Shown here one piece after another: positions 8,704 to 18,358 of a DNA stretch of 45,914 nt (the stretch's first letter is position 1; each line of letters begins with the position of its first letter). The notes under the pieces are model-generated. The model was not told the DNA's origin and searched no databases. It saw nothing but the letters and a program-made list of their open reading frames with translations. A program made the translations under genes and the position numbers. Origin of the DNA: an uncultured Clostridia bacterium (lineage in GTDB: Bacteria > Bacillota_I > Bacilli_A > RF39 > UBA660); NCBI GenBank assembly GCA_947165365.1, contig CAMVAF010000010.1, positions 1-45,914 of the forward strand, written 5' to 3'.

Positions 8704-10972
8704 ACTTATATAAATTCAAATATTTTAAAACCTCTTTAACATCGGTAACTGGAATAATATTTAATTTATCAATAATTTCTTTAGAAATATCTTTCAAATC
8801 ATTTACATTATCTTTAGGAATAAACACTTTTTTTATACCAGCTCTTTCGGCTGCCATTAATTTTTCATTTAATCCACCTATAGGCATAACAAGACCTCTT
8901 AAGCTAACCTCTCCTGTCATCGCTATTTTTTCATCAACACGTTTATTAGTTATAAGTGATGCTAAACTTGAAGTTATCGTTATACCAGCTGATGGACCGT
9001 CCTTAGGAACAGCCCCATCTGGTACATGAATATGTAAATCATTATTTTTAAACAGATTTGCCTTTTTAGGATACAAATCCTTAACAAGACTAATAGCAAT
9101 TTGAACACTCTCTTTCATAACATCACCAAGTTGACCTGTAATAATCACCTTACCATCACCTTTAGTTAGAAGTGACTCAATAAATAGAATTTCTCCTCCA
9201 GCAGAAGTCCATGCAAGACCCGTAACTATTCCTGATTTCTTATTTTTAATAGCATGATCATGTTTAATTTCCTTAGTATCAATATATTCACTAACATTTT
9301 TGGCAGTAATATTTATTTTTTCTTCTTCATGAGAAACTATTTTAACAGCAACACATCTTGCTAAATGATTAAGAACTCTTTTTAAATTTCTAACTCCTGA
9401 TTCCATCGTATAACCAGAAATAATTTTATCAAGACCACTATCAGTTATCGTTAAATCTTTTTTTGATATTCCCGTTTTCTTTAATATTTCAGGAATTAAA
9501 TGTTTCTTAGCAATATATTTTTTTTCAATTGGAGTATATCCACTAAATTCAATAACTTCCATTCTATTTAACAAAGCCTCAGGAATATTTCCTATTTCAT
9601 TTGCAGTACAAATAAATAAAATATCAGATAAATCATATGGTACATTCAAATAATGATCAGTAAAAGTATTGTTTTGTTCAGGATCTAATACTTCCAAAAG
9701 AGCACTTGCTGGATCTCCTTCTATTGAGGTAATTAATTTATCAACTTCATCTAAAACTACAACAGGATTTGAAACACCACACTTACTAATACCATCCATG
9801 ATTCTACCTGGCATTGCCCCTACATATGTTCTTCTATGACCTCTTATTTCTGCTTCATCTCTTATTCCACCAAGACTAATTCTTACATATTTTCGATTAA
9901 GTGCATCAGCTATTGCTTTAGCAACTGATGTTTTTCCAGTACCAGGAGGACCAACAAATAACATAATACTTCCTGATTGTTTTTTGTTTAAATTCATTAC
10001 AGCAATCTCTTCAATTATTCTTTTTTTAACTTTTTTTAAGCCATAATGATTTTTATCAAGTATCGCTTTTGCTTCATCAATATCAATTTCCTTAAACCTT
10101 TCTTTTTTCCATGAAAGACTGGTCAAAAAATCAACATAATCATATAGCATACCATATTCTTGTGAATGATTACCCTCTTGCTTCATACGATTTATGACTT
10201 TTAAACATTCTTTTTTGGCAATATCATTCATCCCAGAATCATTAATTTTATTTTCAAATTTTTTTATATCACTTATTTCTTCTGGATGCATTTCATCTAA
10301 CTCTTTTTGCATATACTCTATCTGTTTTTTCAAAGCATGTTCACGATATATTTTTTCAGTTTCTTCTTTTTCACTATTTTCGGCTTCACTACTTATTTTT
10401 TCAACAGATATAAATTCATAAATAATTCTTTCTATTTCCCTACATCTTTCTTTATCAGAATCAATTTCCAGTAAATGATATTTTTCTTCAGAAGATAAAT
10501 GAATAAATTCATTAATTGCCGTAATCATTTCATTAACTGTTTTCCACTCAAAAATAAATCCCCTTGCAAAAAAAGACCACTCATAATTTTGAATAAATCT
10601 TAAAATTTCTTGTTTTAACTTATTTAATATTTCTTGCTCTACTTTATTATTCAAATCTTTTTTTGTTTCATATGGACTAATTTTTATTTCAAATTGATTA
10701 TCACTAACTTTTTCAATATATTCAATTTTAATTCTATCATTAGTTTTAATAATCGTTATTCCATTTTTCTTATCTTCAACTTTACCAATTACTCCAAGAC
10801 GATAAAAATCATCTAAATTAAAATTATTTGTAATACGAGACATTGTTGGAATTATAATAACATCATCATCTATCTCTAATTCTTTTCCATCCATTCCATG
10901 AGCAACATCATTTCTTAAATACAAATATGAATTTGGTAATAAAATATAATTATAAAGATTAATTATCTTCAT
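8702..10972 (-). CDS. lon: ATP-dependent protease Lon (LonA)
   Basis: A 756-residue Lon with a short N-terminal substrate domain, a coiled coil at about 195-240 (rich in E and K), and an AAA+ module with Walker A GPPGTGKT (341-348) and Walker B PVVVLDEVDKL. The C-terminal Ser-Lys protease domain has S661 in PKDGPSAG and K704 in LNEKLMAAE, 43 residues apart as in other Lon enzymes. It degrades damaged and regulatory proteins in the cytoplasm. The start is supported by AAGGAGAG and by the CIRCE operator placed between promoter and gene. It is monocistronic, with its own promoter and terminator, and likely heat-inducible through HrcA. Confidence 0.97.
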   Translation of the reverse strand: MKIINLYNYILLPNSYLYLRNDVAHGMDGKELEIDDDVIIIPTMSRITNNFNLDDFYRLGVIGKVEDKKNGITIIKTNDRIKIEYIEKVSDNQFEIKISPYETKKDLNNKVEQEILNKLKQEILRFIQNYEWSFFARGFIFEWKTVNEMITAINEFIHLSSEEKYHLLEIDSDKERCREIERIIYEFISVEKISSEAENSEKEETEKIYREHALKKQIEYMQKELDEMHPEEISDIKKFENKINDSGMNDIAKKECLKVINRMKQEGNHSQEYGMLYDYVDFLTSLSWKKERFKEIDIDEAKAILDKNHYGLKKVKKRIIEEIAVMNLNKKQSGSIMLFVGPPGTGKTSVAKAIADALNRKYVRISLGGIRDEAEIRGHRRTYVGAMPGRIMDGISKCGVSNPVVVLDEVDKLITSIEGDPASALLEVLDPEQNNTFTDHYLNVPYDLSDILFICTANEIGNIPEALLNRMEVIEFSGYTPIEKKYIAKKHLIPEILKKTGISKKDLTITDSGLDKIISGYTMESGVRNLKRVLNHLARCVAVKIVSHEEEKINITAKNVSEYIDTKEIKHDHAIKNKKSGIVTGLAWTSAGGEILFIESLLTKGDGKVIITGQLGDVMKESVQIAISLVKDLYPKKANLFKNNDLHIHVPDGAVPKDGPSAGITITSSLASLITNKRVDEKIAMTGEVSLRGLVMPIGGLNEKLMAAERAGIKKVFIPKDNVNDLKDISKEIIDKLNIIPVTDVKEVLKYLNLYK

Positions 10973-10984
10973 ATAATCTCTCCT

Positions 10985-11011
10985 TTAGCACTTGAATTAT
11001 TTGAGTGCTAA
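10985..11011 (-). promoter_or_regulatory. CIRCE operator (HrcA site) of lon
   Basis: On the minus strand TTAGCACTC, nine bases, AAGTGCTAA. The consensus is TTAGCACTC-N9-GAGTGCTAA, so one position of 18 differs. It lies just downstream of the lon -10 box and before the ribosome binding site, the usual place for HrcA repression. Lon is more often a CtsR or sigma-32 target in known bacteria; direct HrcA control is less common. Confidence 0.92.
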
Positions 11012-11015
11012 TAAC

Positions 11016-11044
11016 ATTATACAAAAAAAGATAATAAAATGCAA
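11016..11044 (-). promoter_or_regulatory. sigma-A promoter of lon
   Basis: TTGCAT (11039-11044), a 17-base spacer and TATAAT (11016-11021) on the minus strand, immediately upstream of the CIRCE operator. Confidence 0.8.
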
Positions 11045-11068
11045 TAACTTTTACATCATTATCTATTA

Positions 11069-11797
11069 TTAATCAAAAAATCCCTTTTGATATAACTTTT
11101 CTTTAATTTTTCGTTCAAGTTCATCACCCGTGTATTTTCTTGATAATTTAATTCTTATTTTTTCTTTTTCCTTCATCTTTAACTCATCTTGATTATCAAT
11201 AGTAATATTATTTAAACAAGAATTTATTAAGTCTTTATCATAACCTAAATTAATTAAATTAATTAACATTTTGTTTTTAAAAATATATAAACTTTTTTTA
11301 TTAACCTTTAATTGCTTTTCAAGATAGTGATTGATTCTTTCTTTCCAAAATTCATTATCATAACTTAAATATTCATCATAATCATTATAACTTATTTCCA
11401 AATCTTCCAAGTGCTTAATGATTTTTATAGGTCCATCCATTGATAAATTAACGTGATCACTTACATAACACTTAGCGTAATAATTATCATTTAAATATCC
11501 CATATTAATTAATTTATCAATTGTTTCTAATACTCTTTTATTATCATAACCTTTTTTTAATAAATAATTACTCATTCCCATTTTAGATTCTACATGATTA
11601 GATAATCTTCTTAAAGCAATATCATATATTTCATATTCACTATTTATTTTTAATAAATTATCTAAATCATTTATTTCTTTTTTCCATAAAAGATTTTCTT
11701 TTAAAATAACATCTTCATATAATTTTATTTTTTCATTGTTTTCTAAAATTAATTCATATTTATTACTACCTATTTTTTTATATTTAATTATTTTCAT
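11069..11797 (-). CDS. recX: regulatory protein RecX
   Basis: A 242-residue RecX. The repeats of three-helix units are recognisable: IALRRLSNHVESKMGMSNYLLKKGY, then IDKLINMGYLNDNYYAKCYVSDHVN, and a C-terminal KMLINLINLGYDKDLINSCL. RecX binds RecA filaments and limits recombinase activity. ATG at 11797 is chosen because GAGGT precedes it by five bases; ATGs at 11818 and 11812 would place that site inside the gene. It has its own promoter and sits between lon and the tRNA-modification pair; recA is not in the window. Confidence 0.88.
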   Translation of the reverse strand: MKIIKYKKIGSNKYELILENNEKIKLYEDVILKENLLWKKEINDLDNLLKINSEYEIYDIALRRLSNHVESKMGMSNYLLKKGYDNKRVLETIDKLINMGYLNDNYYAKCYVSDHVNLSMDGPIKIIKHLEDLEISYNDYDEYLSYDNEFWKERINHYLEKQLKVNKKSLYIFKNKMLINLINLGYDKDLINSCLNNITIDNQDELKMKEKEKIRIKLSRKYTGDELERKIKEKLYQKGFFD

Positions 11798-11820
11798 TTT
11801 TACCTCAACCATTAACATTA

Positions 11821-11849
11821 ATTATATCAATAAAAATTTTATTACACAA
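11821..11849 (-). promoter_or_regulatory. sigma-A promoter of recX
   Basis: TTGTGT (11844-11849), 17 bases and TATAAT (11821-11826), preceded by GA, on the minus strand, 24 bases before the recX start. Confidence 0.7.
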
Positions 11850-11875
11850 ATCTTTTTTTCAATTATAAAATAAAT

Positions 11876-11900
11876 TTAAAAAAAGCACTTTTTAGTACTT
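11876..11900 (-). terminator. terminator of the tgt-tsaC operon
   Basis: Minus-strand hairpin AAGTACT-AAAA-AGTGCTT (one G-U pair) followed by seven T residues, just after the Sua5-type gene stop. Confidence 0.7.
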
Positions 11901-11903
11901 TCT

Positions 11904-12883
11904 CTATTTTATATAATTATAACTACATGTTCTAATAAGTCTATTCATAATTGCTAGACCAAGTCCAGAAGTATCCACGGCTTCAATTAGTATTATGTCA
12001 CCTTTTATTTTATCAGCTTCTCTTAAAATTCTAAAAATATTATGAGCTATTTCTGGTTTACTATCACCATAATTAAAGTATTTTAAACAGGGAATATTCT
12101 TGTTTTTACTACTACCAATAAGAATACATTTACTATATTTTAAAGATTCTTCAAGTATTTTTTTAGAATCTACTAAAATACATGGTGTTATTGGTGCATA
12201 ATGTTTATATAACATACCAGGACTTTCAGCATTTCCATGAGCCTCTTTCATAACATATTCCGATACTTTACAATTTCCTATAACACTTTCAATATCTTCC
12301 CTAGTTATAAAACCAGGACGTAAAATAGTAGGTATACCATCAATTACTTTAACAACAGTACTCTCAAGTCCAATAATAGTTTCTCCACCATCTATTATAA
12401 AATCAACTTTATTATTAAACTCACTATAAATATCATTAACTCTTGTACCAGATGGTTTTCCTGATATATTAGCAGATGGAGCTGCTATAGGATAATTTAT
12501 GATACTTAATAAATTATGCGCTATCACATGATCTGGAATTCTTATTCCTACAGTATTCATATTACATGTAACATTATCTGGAATAATATCTTTTTTCTCT
12601 AAAATTAGAGTGAATGGTCCTGGCATAAATTTATCAATTAATATTTTTTCAATTTCATTATTAATGATAGCATACTTATCTATTTCATTTTTATCTTTTA
12701 AATGAACTATTAAAGGATTGTTATTTGGTCTTCCTTTTGCAAGAAAGATTTTACTAACAGCCTCTTTATCTAAAGCATTAGCCCCTAATCCATAAACAGT
12801 TTCTGTAGGAAATATTATAATATTACCATTATCAAGAGAATCTTTAGCAAAATTCAAGTCATTACCACTTATAATCTTTGTCA

Positions 12884-12884
<1 letters not shown>
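11904..12884 (-). CDS. ywlC: L-threonylcarbamoyladenylate synthase (Sua5/YwlC type)
   Basis: A 326-residue Sua5-type enzyme that makes threonylcarbamoyl-AMP from threonine, bicarbonate and ATP, the first step of t6A37 in ANN-decoding tRNAs. The YrdC domain (about 1-200) shows IIFPTETVYGLGANA, KIFLAKGRPNNNPLIVH and APSANISGKPSGT. A linker with SPGMLYKHYAP (about 220-235) leads to the C-terminal Sua5 domain, so this is the long form rather than short TsaC. Its ATG shares a base with the stop of tgt (TAATG), and AAGGTG in the end of tgt serves as ribosome site. Both genes modify the tRNA anticodon region. Confidence 0.95.
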
Positions 12885-14050
<1,166 letters not shown>

Positions 14051-14056
14051 CTAAAT

Positions 14057-14065
14057 ATTATACCA
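14057..14065 (-). promoter_or_regulatory. extended -10 promoter of tgt
   Basis: TGGTATAAT on the minus strand, with no good -35 box 17 bases upstream because that position is occupied by the typA terminator hairpin. The same TGGTATAAT element occurs in the promoter of the glycan operon and of the second surface protein gene. Confidence 0.55.
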
Positions 14066-14094
14066 AAAATAGTATAGATATTTCTATACTATTT
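14066..14094 (-). terminator. terminator of typA
   Basis: Perfect 11-base arms AAATAGTATAG and CTATACTATTT around a six-base loop, followed by T residues on the minus strand. It abuts the tgt -10 element. Confidence 0.75.
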
Positions 14095-14115
14095 AATATT
14101 TTATTCTTACAAATC

Positions 14116-15921
14116 TTAATTATTATTTCTTAATGCTTTCTTGCGATCCTCAGCATTTAAAATTTTCTTTCTTAATCTAAAACTTTTTGGAGTTACCTCA
14201 ACAAGTTCATCTTTATTAATATAATCAAGACATGTTTCAAGAGACATAACTCTTGGTCTTTTAAGAACAACAGTATGATCACTTCCAGAAGCTCTTGTAT
14301 TTGTTAAATTCTTTCCTTTAACAACATTAATTGCAATATCATTATCATGATTATGTTCACCAACTATCATTCCTTCATACACTTCATCACCAGGAGATAT
14401 AAACATTGTACCACGGTCTTCCAATTGTCCTAATGCATAAGCCGTTGCTTTTCCATTTTCCATTGAAACTAAAGCACCAAGTTTTCTCTCTCCAACAAAT
14501 CCACCAGCCATCTTACGATATTCAAAGAAGGCATGATTCATTATTCCATAACCTTTTGTTAAAGTCATAAATTCTGTAGCAAAACCTATTAATCCACGAG
14601 ATGGAATAGTATAATTAAGTCTTACACCACTAGGAGTGTTAGCCATATTTTCCATAATACCTTCTCTTCCACCAAGATTTTCAATAACACCACCAACAAA
14701 ATCATTAGGAACATCCATTTGTAACTCTTCAAATGGTTCTTGTTTTTCCCCATTTACCTCTTTAATAATAACAGATGGTTTAGATACTTGAAGTTCAAAT
14801 CCTTCTCTTCTCATATTTTCTATTAAAATAGATAGATGTAGTTCCCCTCTACCAGACACAATAAAACTCTCTTGGTCATATGGAACAACTCTCAAACTTA
14901 CATCTCTTTCACATTCTTTCATTAATCTTTCTTCTATTTTTCTAACAGTTAAAAGTTTTCCTTCTCTTCCAGCAAAAGGTGATGTATTAACACCAAAAGT
15001 CATCTGAAGTGTTGGTTCATCTATTCTAAGTTTTGGAAGTGCCTCTTCACATCCAACTTCACAAATTGTTTCACCAACATTGATATCAGAAAGACCTGAA
15101 ATAGCCACAATATCTCCTGTTTCAGCCTCTTCTATTTCAACTCTTTTAAGACCATAATATCCAAACATTTTCTGTATTCTAAATTTAGTAATACTTCCAT
15201 CTAACCTAACACAACTTACCATTGTACCAACTTTAACTTTACCTCTTTTAATAACACCAATTCCAATTCTTCCTACAAAATCATTATAATCTAATAGCGC
15301 AGGTTGAAACTGTAGAGATCCTTCTTCATATTTAGGTTCTGGAATATTCTCAATAATTGTATCTAAAACATAATCCATAGTATTCTCTTGCGTAGATAAA
15401 TCAGGACTTAAACTACTTGTACCATTAATTGCACTAGTATAAACAATTGGGAAATCAAGTTGATCAATATCAGCACCTAAATCAATAAATAAATCCATTA
15501 CCTCATCGATAACTTCTTTACATCTAGCAGATGGTTTATCAACCTTATTTACAACAACAATAGGTGTTACATGAGCAGCTAGAGCCTTTTTAAGAACAAA
15601 TCTTGTTTGAGGCATAGTACCTTCATAAGCATCTACTACTAATAAAACACCATCAACCATATTCATAATACGTTCTACTTCGCCACCAAAATCAGCATGA
15701 CCTGGAGTATCTAAAATATTTATTCTAACACCTTTATAATCAATTGCTGTAGGTTTTGCAAGAATTGTAATTCCTCTTTCATGTTCTATTGTATTAGAAT
15801 CCATTGATCCTACTTCTTCATTTTCCCTAAAAGTTCCACTCATTTGTAACAATTTATCAACTAAAGTTGTTTTTCCATGATCTACATGAGCAATAATAGC
15901 AATATTTCTAATTTTTTTCAT
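14116..15921 (-). CDS. typA: ribosome-associated translational GTPase TypA/BipA
   Basis: A 601-residue member of the EF-G-like GTPase family that acts in 50S ribosome assembly and stress adaptation. G1 is IAHVDHGKTTL (11-21), G3 is DTPGHADFGGEV (71-82) and G4 is VVNKVDKPSARC. It has domains II and III, a domain V with the family's GREGIMENM and PSRGLIGFATEFMTLTKG, and the TypA-specific C-terminal domain ending in MSLETCLDYINKDELVEVTPKSFRLRK. Full length. The start follows GAGG. It has its own promoter, and an ISLre2 element is inserted only 15 bases upstream of the -35 box without destroying it. Confidence 0.97.
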   Translation of the reverse strand: MKKIRNIAIIAHVDHGKTTLVDKLLQMSGTFRENEEVGSMDSNTIEHERGITILAKPTAIDYKGVRINILDTPGHADFGGEVERIMNMVDGVLLVVDAYEGTMPQTRFVLKKALAAHVTPIVVVNKVDKPSARCKEVIDEVMDLFIDLGADIDQLDFPIVYTSAINGTSSLSPDLSTQENTMDYVLDTIIENIPEPKYEEGSLQFQPALLDYNDFVGRIGIGVIKRGKVKVGTMVSCVRLDGSITKFRIQKMFGYYGLKRVEIEEAETGDIVAISGLSDINVGETICEVGCEEALPKLRIDEPTLQMTFGVNTSPFAGREGKLLTVRKIEERLMKECERDVSLRVVPYDQESFIVSGRGELHLSILIENMRREGFELQVSKPSVIIKEVNGEKQEPFEELQMDVPNDFVGGVIENLGGREGIMENMANTPSGVRLNYTIPSRGLIGFATEFMTLTKGYGIMNHAFFEYRKMAGGFVGERKLGALVSMENGKATAYALGQLEDRGTMFISPGDEVYEGMIVGEHNHDNDIAINVVKGKNLTNTRASGSDHTVVLKRPRVMSLETCLDYINKDELVEVTPKSFRLRKKILNAEDRKKALRNNN

Positions 15922-15947
15922 ATAACTTCCTCTTTTTTAACCTACAT

Positions 15948-15977
15948 ATTTTAGCACAAAAGTAAATAAAATGTCAA
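15948..15977 (-). promoter_or_regulatory. sigma-A promoter of typA
   Basis: Minus-strand consensus TTGACA (15972-15977), an 18-base spacer and TAAAAT (15948-15953) with a TGC extended -10. Confidence 0.75.
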
Positions 15978-15983
15978 TAGTGT

Positions 15984-15992
15984 CTATAAAGA
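15984..15992. repeat. target site duplication, left copy
   Basis: CTATAAAGA, repeated exactly at 17596-17604 on the other side of the insertion sequence. Nine bases is the usual duplication length of the ISLre2 family. Confidence 0.85.
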
Positions 15993-17595
15993 GATAGTGT
16001 AAAATGGTTTCGGATGACAAAAAAGAAAAACCTGATATAATAGTAAATAGATAAAAAATAATACTAGAATCGAGGTTTTTCTATGAAAATTATATCACAC
16101 TTTTTCACAAATATGTTAAAAGAAAGAATAAAAAATAAAATTTCTATGTTATCCGACAATTTAATTGACACTATCATTAATAGTATTAATAATGATAATC
16201 AATTAGATAATAATTACCTTAATATCATTTCTTCTATTTCAGATGAAGCTAATTCTCTTGTTAAATCTATTATTGTAGAAACATTTAAAGAATTAGATGA
16301 TAATTATAGGAATAGTTACGAAAGAAAAGCTAAATACAATATTAACAAATCAAATGTATCTAGAACCATTGTTACTTTGATTGGAGAAATAACTATTACT
16401 AGAACGTATTATGAATCAAAAAATGATGGTCATAAATACTTCTATTTGGATGATGTAATTGGACTTGATAAATATGACCATTATGATCCTATTGTAAAAG
16501 CCGTTGCTATTAACACCGCTTTTGAAACAAACTTTTCTAAAGCCGGTAAATTAACCGGGGAAAGATTAATGCCAATTAAAAGTTATTTTGATGATACAAA
16601 TAAACAATACACTATTCCTAGACAATCTATATGTAATTGGATTAAGGAATGGGAGGCACCTATCATTACATTTCAACAGTGTAATAGAGATGTTAAAACT
16701 TTATTTATTATGGGTGATGAGAAATATATTGGTTGCCAAGATTTAGATAATGATATTATGAGTAAAGCTTTTGTTGTATTTGAAGGTGTTGAAAAAATAT
16801 CTAAAGGTAGAAGAAAGCTTATTAATAAAACTTCTTACACAACTTATTCTGCAAAACCATGGGAAGAACTTATTGACATCTTAAACCAAAAATATGATTT
16901 AGAAAAAATAGAAAATATCTATATATTAAGTGATGGTGCAAGATGGTTAAAGAAAGGTACAGAAGAAATGAAAGTTACCAATAATGTTATGGTTAAATTC
17001 TTATTATGTGAATTTCATTTTAAACAATCTATTAATCGAATAACCTCAGATGCTGATTTAAGAAATAAGTTATTAACTTCATTTAATAATGATAAGAAAA
17101 AAACTTTTATTAACAATGTTGAAGAAATTATTAAAGTCAATCCTGATAGAGAAGAAAATATTAGAAAAAATTTAAATTATATTATTAACAATTATAATAA
17201 TATTAAAGATATGATTAATTTTGAAATTGGTTCATCTATGGAAAGTCATATATCACATAATGTAGCATCATTATTCTCTTCCAGACCTAAAGGCTATGCT
17301 TCAACAAATATTAACAAATATTTTAGAATAAACGATTATAAAAATAATAATTTCAATATATCTAAAATTTATATACAATCTTATAAAAATACCAGTGTTG
17401 TTAACATTAATGAAAAACAAATAAATGCTTTTTTTCCACAATTTAAAGATACATATTCTATTCATGAACTTCAATATAATAAAAAAGATTATCAAACATA
17501 CAAGTTAAAAGCATTAACAATTGTTTAAAATAATCATTTCTATTTACTTATATTTCAATTTTTTCAAAAATTTATCCGAAACTTCTTGACACTAA
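15993..17595 (+). mobile_element. intact ISLre2-family insertion sequence, about 1.6 kb
   Basis: The element is bounded by imperfect terminal inverted repeats: left TAGTGTAAAATGGTTTCGGAT against right (reverse complement) TAGTGTCAAGAAGTTTCGGAT, 17 of 21 matching. It carries one full transposase gene and is flanked by a perfect 9-bp direct repeat. It lies between typA and the small membrane protein gene, just beyond the latter's terminator. Because ends, duplication and gene are all whole, the insertion is probably recent and possibly still active. Confidence 0.9.
16083..17528 (+). CDS. ISLre2-family transposase (UPF0236)
   Basis: A 481-residue protein of the UPF0236/ISLre2 transposase family. 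Recognisable segments are GEITITRTYYESKNDGHKYFYLDD, a helix-turn-helix-like stretch near IPRQSICNWIKEWE, a first acidic segment FIMGDEKYIGCQD, then YILSDGARWLKKG and the downstream histidine-rich LLCEFHFKQSINR. A later ESHISHNVASLFSSRPKGY is typical of the family's C-terminal part. The start has GAGG seven bases upstream, and a TATAAT at 16036-16041 may serve as promoter. No frameshift or internal stop is seen. Confidence 0.9.
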   Translation: MKIISHFFTNMLKERIKNKISMLSDNLIDTIINSINNDNQLDNNYLNIISSISDEANSLVKSIIVETFKELDDNYRNSYERKAKYNINKSNVSRTIVTLIGEITITRTYYESKNDGHKYFYLDDVIGLDKYDHYDPIVKAVAINTAFETNFSKAGKLTGERLMPIKSYFDDTNKQYTIPRQSICNWIKEWEAPIITFQQCNRDVKTLFIMGDEKYIGCQDLDNDIMSKAFVVFEGVEKISKGRRKLINKTSYTTYSAKPWEELIDILNQKYDLEKIENIYILSDGARWLKKGTEEMKVTNNVMVKFLLCEFHFKQSINRITSDADLRNKLLTSFNNDKKKTFINNVEEIIKVNPDREENIRKNLNYIINNYNNIKDMINFEIGSSMESHISHNVASLFSSRPKGYASTNINKYFRINDYKNNNFNISKIYIQSYKNTSVVNINEKQINAFFPQFKDTYSIHELQYNKKDYQTYKLKALTIV

Positions 17596-17604
17596 CTATA
17601 AAGA
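17596..17604. repeat. target site duplication, right copy
   Basis: CTATAAAGA, identical to 15984-15992. Confidence 0.85.
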
Positions 17605-17628
17605 AAAAAGATTATGAAACCATAATCT
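17604..17628 (-). terminator. terminator of the small membrane protein operon
   Basis: Minus-strand arms AGATTATG and CATAATCT with a four-base loop and a T run. The ISLre2 target site begins right at the end of the T run, so transcription reaching the element is stopped. Confidence 0.8.
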
Positions 17629-17875
17629 ATTTTCCTAATAATAATCGGCAAACAAATATTAATACACATGCCCCAACCATTGATTGAATAACAATACCAA
17701 GATATCCGGCAAAAGATATACCTAATAAGTTAAAAATATAACTTCCTAAAAAACCACCGATAATACCAATAATAATATTACGAAGTAGTGACCCTTTAGA
17801 ATTCATAATAAATCCTGCAAGCCATCCTGCTATTGCACCTAATCCCAATGATATTAGGATTGAAACAATATCCAT
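17627..17875 (-). CDS. GlsB/YeaQ/YmgE family small membrane protein
   Basis: An 82-residue, very hydrophobic protein with three predicted helices. The glycine-rich pattern GAIAGWLAGFIMNSKGSLLRNIIIGIIGGFLGSYIFNLLG is the signature of the transglycosylase-associated/GlsB family, small stress-related membrane proteins of unknown biochemistry. The strong site AAAGGAG precedes the start. It follows two genes on the same strand, with 50 bases to the 143-residue protein gene, and shares their terminator. Confidence 0.85.
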   Translation of the reverse strand: MDIVSILISLGLGAIAGWLAGFIMNSKGSLLRNIIIGIIGGFLGSYIFNLLGISFAGYLGIVIQSMVGACVLIFVCRLLLGK

Positions 17876-17925
17876 ATTATCTCCTTTCTAAAAAAAATAA
17901 AAAGAGGGTATAATAATATACCCCC

Positions 17926-18357
17926 CTATTTAAATAAACCTTTTAATATGCTACCTAATCCACTAGATGATTTATTTTTTCCACCTAATAAATTACCAAC
18001 ACCATTAACAACTTCACCTGTTTTAACAGTTCCAATTATTTTACCAAAAATATCAGATACTTCAGAATCATTTACTCCACTTGATAGTGATGTAAGAATT
18101 CCTGATAATCCTTCACTTTTATTACTTGAAATTGTTTTTTTAACTTTTTTCTTAGTATCACTTGATACATCTTCTTTATTAATTATCTTTTTTAACATAC
18201 TAGCAGGTTTTTCTAATAATTTACCTACAAGTTCAGGATTAGAAGCAATAAATGCAAGAATTGCAGCTCCAATCTTTTTTAAATCCGATAAATCAATATT
18301 TAAACCACTTTTATTTGTTTCACTACTTTTAGCTTCAACGATTTTCTTTTCAGCCAT
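17926..18357 (-). CDS. hypothetical protein, 143 residues
   Basis: Family not recognised. The sequence starts MAEKKIVEAKSS, has a helical segment LSDLKKIGAAILAFIASNPELVGKLLEKPASML (about 25-57), a lysine-rich middle, and a Ser/Gly-rich C-terminus ending LGSILKGLFK. There is no clear signal peptide; the one hydrophobic stretch could be a buried helix. ATG at 18357 is chosen over an in-frame start at 18390 because AGGTGA lies before it and it begins one base after the preceding gene's TAA, implying coupling. It may act with the upstream membrane protein, but nothing in the sequence shows how. Confidence 0.65.
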   Translation of the reverse strand: MAEKKIVEAKSSETNKSGLNIDLSDLKKIGAAILAFIASNPELVGKLLEKPASMLKKIINKEDVSSDTKKKVKKTISSNKSEGLSGILTSLSSGVNDSEVSDIFGKIIGTVKTGEVVNGVGNLLGGKNKSSSGLGSILKGLFK

Positions 18358-18358
18358 A

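Noticed and set aside
10194-10421. Plus-strand frames inside lon and other long genes
   Set aside because: They are antisense shadows rich in Phe, Ile and Ser, without ribosome sites, lying over clearly conserved genes on the other strand.
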